Source of the DNA: Accumulibacter sp.
GTDB lineage: Bacteria; Pseudomonadota; Gammaproteobacteria; Burkholderiales; Rhodocyclaceae
NCBI GenBank assembly: GCA_017302455.1
Contig: JAFLDO010000021.1
Coordinates: 19,079 to 83,078 of the forward strand
Reading direction: 5' to 3'
Length of the DNA stretch: 64,000 nt
The notes beneath the pieces are model-generated. The model searched no databases and was not told the DNA's origin. It worked only from the letters and a program-made list of their open reading frames with translations. The position numbers and the translations under genes are program-made. This document shows positions 54,526 through 64,000 of the stretch, in pieces. Every line of letters starts with the position of its first letter. Position 1 is the first letter of the stretch.

Positions 54526-57122
54526 AAGTGGAAATGGCGCTGCACGGCACGCTCATGGCTCGCTTGCGGAGCCGCCTGCAGGATGAGCAGAAAGCGCTGC
54601 GCGATCGCTTTCTCGCCGCTGGTGATGCACCGCTGCTGCTGCACGAGCGCTGCCGTCTGGTCGACGAAATCCTGCAGGAACTGTGGAGCGAGCTTTCCTT
54701 GCCGCCCTCGCTGGCGCTGGTGGCAGTCGGCGGATACGGTCGAGGCGAGCTGTATCCGGCGTCAGATGTCGATCTGCTGATCCTGCTGCCGGAGCTACCC
54801 GGCGAGGTGCTGACGGCACAACTCGAACGGCTGGTCTGCCTGCTCTGGGACATCGGACTGGAGACCGGCCACAGCGTGCGCACGCTCGAACAGTGCCTGG
54901 AGGAGGCAGCCGGCGATACCACCGTACAGACCGCGATGATCGAGGCGCGACTGCTCGCCGGCAGTAGCACCCTGTTCCAGGGGTTTCGTTCGCTGCTCAA
55001 GGGAAGTCTTGATGGGCGCGCCTTCTTTCAGACCAAGCGCATGGAACAGGAAGATCGTCATCAGCGCTTCAGCGACACGCCCTGTAGCCTCGAAGCCAAC
55101 TGCAAGGACGGACCGGGTGGCTTGCGCGACCTGCAGGTCATTCTCTGGATTGCCCAGGCAGCCGACTACGGCAGGTGCTGGCACGATCTCGAGAAGCTCG
55201 GTTTCATCACCGACGAGGAGGGGCAGCTTCTCGAACAGAGCGAGGCCTTCCTGCGCCGTCTGCGCATACACCTGCACCTGCACGCCGGGCGCCGCGAGGA
55301 CCGCCTGCTCTTCGAGTACCAGACCGCTCTCGCCGAACGCCTCGGCTTCACCGCCACTGCCGCCAGCCGGTCGAGCGAGCAACTGATGCAGGAGTACTAC
55401 CGGACCGCCAGGACGATCGCCCAGATCAACAGCATCGTCCTGCAGAACATCGGTGCCGCGCTTTTTCCGCTTCCGGACGAACCGCCACAGCCGATCAACG
55501 AGCGCTTCCAGAAGACGCACGATCTGCTCGACGTCGTCCACGAAGGCGTCTTCGTCGACACGCCGGAGGCCATCCTCGAGGCCTTCCTGCTGCGCCAGCA
55601 ACACAGCGACCTCAATCAGATGAGCGCACGCACGCAGCGCGCCCTCTGGCGCGCGCGCGATCTGGTGGACGACGCGTTTCGCCACAACCCGGACAACCGT
55701 TCCCGCTTTCTGGCAATCATCAAGCAAGGGCGCGGCCTGGTCCTGGAACTCCGCCGCATGCACCAGTTCGGCATCCTGGGCCGGTACCTGCCCGCTTTCG
55801 GACAGATCGTCGGGCAGATGCAGCACGACCTGTTTCATGTCTACACGGTCGATCAGCACATCCTGCAGGTAACCCGCAACCTGCGCCGGTTCACGATGGA
55901 GGAGTTCGCTCACGAGTATCCGTTGTGCACACGCCTGATCAGCGATCTCGGGGATCCGTGGATCCTTTACATTGCAGCGCTCTTTCACGACATCGCCAAG
56001 GGCCGCGGCGGCGATCACTCCGAACTCGGCGCGGTCGATGCCAAGCAATTCTGCGACGAACACTCGCTCGCCCCGGAGGACACGGAACTCGTCGTCTGGC
56101 TCGTGCGCCAGCACCTCGTGATGTCCCGCATCGCCCAGAAGCAGGACATCTCCGACCCTGCTGTGGTCGCCCGATTCGCCGTCATCGTCGGCGACGAACG
56201 TCACCTGATCGCCCTCTACCTGCTGACCGTTGCCGACATCCGCGGTACCAGCCCGAAGGTCTGGAATGCCTGGAAGGGCCAGTTGCTCGAGCAATTGTTC
56301 TCCGCCACGCGGCGTTTCCTGCTGTCGCGCGAGGCACCGCCGCTGCCCGAGGGTGCCATCGCCCACCGCCAGCAGGAAGCGTTGCGCCTGATGCGCTATC
56401 TGGCGCTGCCCGACGCGGCACACGAGCGTCTGTGGAAGGAGGTTGACACGGTGTATTTCCTGCGCCAGACGGCCGAGGAAATCGCCTGGCACGCCGATAC
56501 GCTGCACGACTGCGTCGACAGCGCGCAGCCGGTCGTCAAGGCCCGCCTCAATCCTTTCGGCGAGGGACTCGAGGTGATGGTCTATACGCAGGATCAGACC
56601 GACCTCTTTCTACGCATGGTCGGCTTCTTCAGCCGTGCCGGCTACAACATCGTGGACGCCAGAATCCACACCACCCGCCATGGCTACGCGCTCGACACCT
56701 TCATCCTCTTCGACATCAGCGACCGTGACAGCGATCGCGCAATGATCACCTACGTCGAGCACGAACTCGCCGAGCGGCTGTCTCACCAGGCGCCGGTAGA
56801 CGTGCCGGCGACTGGGCGCATCTCCCGGCAGGTAAAGCACTTCCCTTTGCAACCCCTGGTGAGCATCCAGCCGCTGGTCAGCCTCGAACCCGACGAAACC
56901 GGGAAACTGTTCGTGCTCACCGTCGTCGCTGCCGATCGCCCGGGATTGTTGTTCATCGTCGCCAAACAGTTGGCCGAGCACCATGCCAATCTGCACACCG
57001 CCAAGATCGCGACGCTCGGCGAGCGGGTGGAAGACACCTTCCTGATCAGCGGTAGCGAACTCGAGGAAAGCGCTGGCCGGGTCCGCCTGGAGACCGATTT
57101 GTTGAAGCATCTGCAGATCTGA
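54522..57122 (+). CDS. glnD: Bifunctional uridylyltransferase/uridylyl-removing enzyme GlnD
   Basis: Nitrogen sensor that uridylylates PII proteins when glutamine is low and removes UMP when it is high. 866 aa. Nucleotidyltransferase domain with [20 protein letters not shown] (residues 69-88), central domain with [20 protein letters not shown], and an HD domain with [14 protein letters not shown] near 487. Two C-terminal ACT domains sit near 690 and 795 ([63 protein letters not shown]). All expected catalytic residues are visible. Start ATG 54522 overlaps the preceding small gene. With cphA nearby this links nitrogen sensing and storage, though not in one operon. Confidence 0.96.
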   Translation: MKVEMALHGTLMARLRSRLQDEQKALRDRFLAAGDAPLLLHERCRLVDEILQELWSELSLPPSLALVAVGGYGRGELYPASDVDLLILLPELPGEVLTAQLERLVCLLWDIGLETGHSVRTLEQCLEEAAGDTTVQTAMIEARLLAGSSTLFQGFRSLLKGSLDGRAFFQTKRMEQEDRHQRFSDTPCSLEANCKDGPGGLRDLQVILWIAQAADYGRCWHDLEKLGFITDEEGQLLEQSEAFLRRLRIHLHLHAGRREDRLLFEYQTALAERLGFTATAASRSSEQLMQEYYRTARTIAQINSIVLQNIGAALFPLPDEPPQPINERFQKTHDLLDVVHEGVFVDTPEAILEAFLLRQQHSDLNQMSARTQRALWRARDLVDDAFRHNPDNRSRFLAIIKQGRGLVLELRRMHQFGILGRYLPAFGQIVGQMQHDLFHVYTVDQHILQVTRNLRRFTMEEFAHEYPLCTRLISDLGDPWILYIAALFHDIAKGRGGDHSELGAVDAKQFCDEHSLAPEDTELVVWLVRQHLVMSRIAQKQDISDPAVVARFAVIVGDERHLIALYLLTVADIRGTSPKVWNAWKGQLLEQLFSATRRFLLSREAPPLPEGAIAHRQQEALRLMRYLALPDAAHERLWKEVDTVYFLRQTAEEIAWHADTLHDCVDSAQPVVKARLNPFGEGLEVMVYTQDQTDLFLRMVGFFSRAGYNIVDARIHTTRHGYALDTFILFDISDRDSDRAMITYVEHELAERLSHQAPVDVPATGRISRQVKHFPLQPLVSIQPLVSLEPDETGKLFVLTVVAADRPGLLFIVAKQLAEHHANLHTAKIATLGERVEDTFLISGSELEESAGRVRLETDLLKHLQI

Positions 57123-57250
57123 GTCGGCCAGCCACCGCTGCGCTGCGCACCAACGAAGGGCATGCATCGCCGCCAGACCGCTTTCAGGACGGATCCGGCG
57201 TGGTAAGCTTTTTGCTTTGAGTATTCTGATCATTTGCCCTGGAGCCGACC

Positions 57251-60631
<3,381 letters not shown>

Positions 60632-60703
60632 AAAGCGACATGGGGCGAGTGGTCCGTCGCCTGCTCGCGGCCGGCAGCCGTCGGCAAGCGGCGGCAAGCC
60701 GGG

Positions 60704-61006
60704 CTACATTGGCGGCGTCTGCCGCGACGCCTGCTCCTTGACTGCCGCTTCCGAAATCGGCACACACCGGAAGAACACCTTCGGGTAGTCCGGCGTATTG
60801 ACGCTTCCGTAGGACGAGCTGCTTGCCACGGGGATCATGTCCTTCTTCTGATCCCGGCAGTAGTCGACAGCCCGGTGGTAGTTCACCCAACCAGCCGTAT
60901 CCGACATCATGTAGGTGTCGGGGCCGGTGGGAACGATGTTCGTCGAGCAGCCCGCCAGGATCAGTGCGGACAGCAAGCCAGCGCAAAAGCCCTTGTTCGC
61001 CTTCAC
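60704..61006 (-). CDS. Small lipoprotein, unknown function
   Basis: 100 aa beginning at GTG 61006, which has GGAGG about 8 nt upstream. Lipoprotein signal KANKGFCAGLLSALILAGC with lipobox LAGC (Cys20), then TNIVPTGPDTYMMSDTAGWVNYHRAVDYCRDQKKDMIPVASSSSY and a C-terminal PDYPKVFFRCVPISE. Two further Cys residues may form a disulfide. The opening resembles a widespread family of small periplasmic lipoproteins of unknown role (GPDTYMMS). Longer upstream frame is not supported. Confidence 0.8.
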   Translation of the reverse strand: MKANKGFCAGLLSALILAGCSTNIVPTGPDTYMMSDTAGWVNYHRAVDYCRDQKKDMIPVASSSSYGSVNTPDYPKVFFRCVPISEAAVKEQASRQTPPM

Positions 61007-61237
61007 AGACTTTCCTCCAGAGCTGACAACAAAACGGCACGTCGGACCGGGCCCGCGGGCGCCTCTCCTGCGCAGCCACCGCCGGCGACGTCCTGCCGGG
61101 AGAGATGCGGAGCCGGCCCAGGCACCGATGGGGTTGCAGGCAGCAGACCGTGTGATGGTAGCAAGAAACCGGTCTCTTTTCACTCGGCAGCGTGGCTGTC
61201 GCTCATGGCTAGAGTTACCGACATGCCGTCGTCGTCG

Positions 61238-63634
61238 TCAGGGGCGTGCCTGACCGGCCGCCGCCTGAGCGCCGCGCTTCTCCACTTCCCGCCGATACGA
61301 CTCCAGAATACGCGCTTGCTCGGCCTGCAGGCGACGCAAGGCCTGCGCCAGGAGAGGCGTCCGCGTTTCGCCGATGCGCTCCGGCGCTTCGCGTGCGACC
61401 TCGTTCTGCGCCGCAACCCAGCGCCGTCCCGCCGGCGTCCGGAACAGCTTCAAGGCGGCGTCCATATCGCGCTCGGCCAGCTTTTCCCGCCACAGGTCGC
61501 GGTAGACGTCGCGTAACGCCGTTTCGCTGTTGGCGGCAGAGCACAGTCCTTCGGCGTAGCGCTGATAGGCAGCGACCAGCTCAACCCAATAGGGGGAGTC
61601 CGGGCCGAGTCCGCCGAAGTAGTCGGGCTGCGACTTGACCAATTGCCCGGGCGCCACCAAGCTCATCTCGTGCAGGCAGTGCCGGCCCAACTGCCGAGCC
61701 TGATCGGGCACGGCGAACAAGCTGAGCAATTCGTCGTACTTGCCGCCCGCCACGGCCGGCAACCTGGCGTTGGCCGCCGTCGGCTGGGTTGACGCGACCT
61801 GCCGTGCGAGGGCAAAGGCGGCGAGCGGTTGCCGGATGGCCTCGCCAAGAGAAAGGCGAGGGTCCGACTCGGGGAAATCCTCCCGGGTCTCGCGCGCGGC
61901 GATGAGCGGCCGAGCTCTTTCGAAGGCTTCGACGAAGGAATAGGTCTGGCGCAACGCTTCATCGAAATAGGCTTTGCCGAAATAGGTGAAATCGGCCTCG
62001 TTGCTGCAGCCGAAGGAGTTCCTGTCCGGTGCGGCCGCCGCGATCACCAGGGTGTTGTCGTCTTTCAGGGCGTCGATGAAGCCGCCGGAATAGCAGGCCG
62101 AGATGACGACGACGCGGCGCTTGATCCCCGCTTCGTCGAGCAACTCGCGCAAGCGTCGCGGATCGAGCGTGTTGAAACGCATGGGCCAGAAATCGAGGGC
62201 AAACTTGTGATCCTTCGAACCATGCGAAGTGAGGAAGAGGAACAGGATGTCCTCGTCGGGATCCATGATCGCGCCAATCCGCCGCAGCGTCAGGCCCAGG
62301 CTCGTGGCACTGGCGATCGGCGACTCGGCGACACTCTTCGGATTGTTGATCAGGAGCACCGAACGCCCCTCGGTGGCGAAGCGTTCGCGGAACAGCTCGG
62401 CGACCGAGCGCACTTCCCGCATGAAGACGTCCTGCCGGGAATAACCCGCCGCGCCGACGAAGTACAGATCGGTGACGCCCGGCCGCCCTGGCTTGAGGGC
62501 AGCCAGTTCGCGCTCGAGGAGCCGTGGTTGCAGGTAGAAAGCATCTTCGGCGACCAGCGACAGGTGCTTCCGCTCGAAGTCGCCGCTCGCTTCCTCGTCA
62601 TGCGCCTCGATCCACAGCGAGCGGTCGTGGTAGACGACGCTTGCCGGCAGACCGAGGAGCAGGCCGGCAACGGCAACCACGGCCAGGCTGCGGCCGGCCG
62701 GCAGCCCCAGGAAACGGATCGCCGCGCCGGCAAAGGCCAGGGCAACCCACCACGGCGGCAGGTAGTCGATGGCCTCGCGCCATTCGCGCGGCAGGAAATC
62801 CGTCGCCGCGCCGACGGCGTGGAAGAGGAGCAGGTAAAGGGCCTCGACCGCCACCTGCACTGCCGCCAGCAAGGTCAGCAGCGCCAGCGTCTGCCGCTGA
62901 CGGCGGGCCAGGCAGGCGACACCCCAGGCGGCGAAGAGCATCATCGGCACATGGAACAAGGCGCCGGGCAGACCCTCTTCAGAAAACACGCCGTCCGGTC
63001 CGACGCGAAGCAGCGCCTCGACGACGGGCAAGACGATGCCGAGCGCCGTCAAGGCGATGAACTGTGACCACGACGCTGACGGAAGGCGCGACGGCAGGGG
63101 CAGGAACGCGGCCAGACGCAGGCCCAGCCGTAGATACTGGAGGAAAGCGCGCCAGCCGGAAGGTCTGCCGGCCGACCCGACGCCGGCAACGGGCAGGTCG
63201 CGCGGCACGGTGGCGGCGGGTGTGCCGGTCGGCACCGCCGCGCCGCCGATCCGCTGCCGCAGCAGCGCAACGAAATCGGCCTGCTCGGCATGCGAAGCGA
63301 AGGCACTTGCCGGGACAGGGATGAAGCTGACGTCGTCGAGGTAGATCAGAAGATCGTCATTGGCCGTTTCCAGCGAGCGGATCGCCGGCCAGGCCACGAA
63401 GCTCGTGCCGTCGTCGCTGGCCCAGCGCAGGCCGTCGTCCTTGACTTCCAGGACGCGTCGCCCGCGGACAAAACAGCTTCCTTCGGCGATCCTGCGAAGC
63501 ATGCTCTCCTGGAGCAGTGCCTGCTGGACACCGAGAACGACGACCCCGACGAGCAGCGCCAGCGCCGGCCACTTCCCTTCGCCGCCGCCCAGCCAAGCCT
63601 CGCTGACCAGCAGACCGACGGCCACAAAGACCAT
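61238..63634 (-). CDS. Membrane-anchored C13 (legumain-type) cysteine protease with extra N- and C-terminal domains
   Basis: 798 aa from ATG 63634. Two N-terminal membrane segments and a YcxB-like domain (about 60-130: VLEVKDDGLRWASDDGTSFVAWPAIRSLE, LLIYLDDVSFIPVPASAF) precede five or so further spans (about 190-350). A caspase-like C13 peptidase domain has His in FLTSHGSKDH (near 470) and Cys in VVVISACYSGGFIDAL (near 513). The C-terminus (about 640-770: LWREKLAERDMDAALKLFRTPAGRRWVAAQNEVAREAPE) resembles DUF2059. Substrate unknown; GPI-anchor-type processing is not expected in bacteria. Its start is 6 nt from the stop of an IS transposase, so the native 5' end may be altered. Confidence 0.85.
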   Translation of the reverse strand: MVFVAVGLLVSEAWLGGGEGKWPALALLVGVVVLGVQQALLQESMLRRIAEGSCFVRGRRVLEVKDDGLRWASDDGTSFVAWPAIRSLETANDDLLIYLDDVSFIPVPASAFASHAEQADFVALLRQRIGGAAVPTGTPAATVPRDLPVAGVGSAGRPSGWRAFLQYLRLGLRLAAFLPLPSRLPSASWSQFIALTALGIVLPVVEALLRVGPDGVFSEEGLPGALFHVPMMLFAAWGVACLARRQRQTLALLTLLAAVQVAVEALYLLLFHAVGAATDFLPREWREAIDYLPPWWVALAFAGAAIRFLGLPAGRSLAVVAVAGLLLGLPASVVYHDRSLWIEAHDEEASGDFERKHLSLVAEDAFYLQPRLLERELAALKPGRPGVTDLYFVGAAGYSRQDVFMREVRSVAELFRERFATEGRSVLLINNPKSVAESPIASATSLGLTLRRIGAIMDPDEDILFLFLTSHGSKDHKFALDFWPMRFNTLDPRRLRELLDEAGIKRRVVVISACYSGGFIDALKDDNTLVIAAAAPDRNSFGCSNEADFTYFGKAYFDEALRQTYSFVEAFERARPLIAARETREDFPESDPRLSLGEAIRQPLAAFALARQVASTQPTAANARLPAVAGGKYDELLSLFAVPDQARQLGRHCLHEMSLVAPGQLVKSQPDYFGGLGPDSPYWVELVAAYQRYAEGLCSAANSETALRDVYRDLWREKLAERDMDAALKLFRTPAGRRWVAAQNEVAREAPERIGETRTPLLAQALRRLQAEQARILESYRREVEKRGAQAAAGQARP

Positions 63635-63639
63635 CCTGA

Positions 63640-64000
63640 TTAGCAATGAGCGTCAGCTGCCCGAATCGAGCGCTGGGGCCGCGGCGCGCAGACTACCGCG
63701 GCGACCAGGAGCCGCTCGTTCAACGTACTGAGGTCGAATCGGCGGTTGAATCGGTAGGTGAAAGCCGCGAGGTACTGAGCGCCATACTTTCGAAAGGCAA
63801 GCGCGTGGTAGCAACCCGAAAAGCTGGTCTTGAGATTGCCCAAGACCGTGTTGACCCACTTGAACTCTGGCAGGTCCTTGGGCTTTCGCCCGGCGACGAC
63901 GGTCGGCTGATGAACGCAGCCGGCGTCGGTGACGGCGTTGAAGCAAGCCAGACCATCCGACAGCACCGTCGATCCCGGTGCGAGGTTGCTCTTGGCCCAC
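63640..64000 (-). CDS. IS1595-family (ISXO2-like) transposase, C-terminal part
   Basis: Open from the window edge to the TAA at 63640-63642, about 120 residues visible: WAKSNLAPGSTVLSDGLACF, then KDLPEFKWVNTVLGNLKTSFSG, YHALAFRKYGAQYLAAFTYRF and NRRFDLSTLNERLLVAA. The D in VLSDG and the later Asn/Glu residues fit the DDE/DDN catalytic core of ISXO2-like enzymes. The N-terminal zinc ribbon and first catalytic Asp lie outside the window. No frameshift or stop in the visible part, so the element may be intact. Confidence 0.9.
   Translation of the reverse strand, partial: WAKSNLAPGSTVLSDGLACFNAVTDAGCVHQPTVVAGRKPKDLPEFKWVNTVLGNLKTSFSGCYHALAFRKYGAQYLAAFTYRFNRRFDLSTLNERLLVAAVVCAPRPQRSIRAADAHC
63640..64000 (-). 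mobile_element. IS1595-family insertion sequence, partial
   Basis: Defined by the transposase gene only. The terminal inverted repeat on this side could not be recognised; it may extend below 63640 into the first codons of the protease gene. The other end is outside the window. Confidence 0.75.

Overview
The window is GC-rich, densely packed bacterial chromosome and looks betaproteobacterial, most likely Rhodocyclales. Pointers are PhaB/PhaR polyhydroxyalkanoate (PHA) genes, a napDAGHB nitrate reductase operon behind an FNR-type box, a paired cphA'/cphA cyanophycin cluster, a ZapA-6S RNA locus of proteobacterial layout, and a Na+-pump type methylmalonyl-CoA decarboxylase. This mix of PHA, cyanophycin, propionyl/methylmalonyl-CoA and B12 functions would suit a polyphosphate- or PHA-accumulating organism such as 'Candidatus Accumulibacter'. 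That placement is inference; no 16S or marker phylogeny was possible.

Layout. 1-4.3 kb: bamD (partial, minus) with divergent rluD-pgeF, a small membrane protein, then phaB and phaR separated by a strong terminator. 4.4-8.0 kb: minus-strand decarboxylase operon (mmdA, gamma subunit, biotin carrier, beta subunit). 8.4-10.8 kb: tRNA-Leu(CAG) divergent from rnr; the tRNA promoter overlaps the rnr start codon. 10.9-15 kb: bluB, napF and a large ACP-FAAL-acyltransferase fusion. 15-20.4 kb: napDAGHB with an FNR box. 20.6-21.5 kb: zapB-like gene, zapA and 6S RNA. 21.5-25.6 kb: cobalamin riboswitch, btuB and an ABC permease/ATPase pair. 25.7-31.8 kb: diguanylate cyclase, bacteriohemerythrin, ABC-F ATPase, purU and thrH. 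31.9-36.9 kb: tex and a SWIM/SNF2 helicase. 36.9-38.8 kb: cyclase-FHA protein and a spermidine-synthase-like protein. 38.9-46.7 kb: cyanophycin cluster (ABC exporter, DUF1854, cphA', cphA). 46.7-54 kb: FapA-like protein, glycine-zipper lipoprotein, a pseudouridine synthase with a long low-complexity N-terminus, an HDOD protein and a citrate synthase with a divergent active-site loop. 54-60.6 kb: small unknown gene, glnD, and a transglutaminase-DUF2126 protein. 60.7-64 kb: small lipoprotein, membrane-anchored C13 (legumain-type) protease, and the 3' part of an IS1595-family transposase at the window edge.

The genes form several functional themes. Carbon storage (phaB/phaR), nitrogen storage (cph cluster, with GlnD as nitrogen sensor) and propionyl/methylmalonyl-CoA metabolism (mmd operon) are all present. 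B12 supply (bluB, riboswitch-btuB-ABC) would serve methylmalonyl-CoA mutase, which is outside the window. Anaerobic respiration (nap) appears under FNR-like control. I see no CRISPR array, prophage or classical defence island. The least ordinary items are the C13 protease architecture beside the IS, the ACP-FAAL-PlsC fusion next to split-off napF, the cyanophycin cluster with its zinc-ribbon ABC exporter, and several compact regulatory arrangements.
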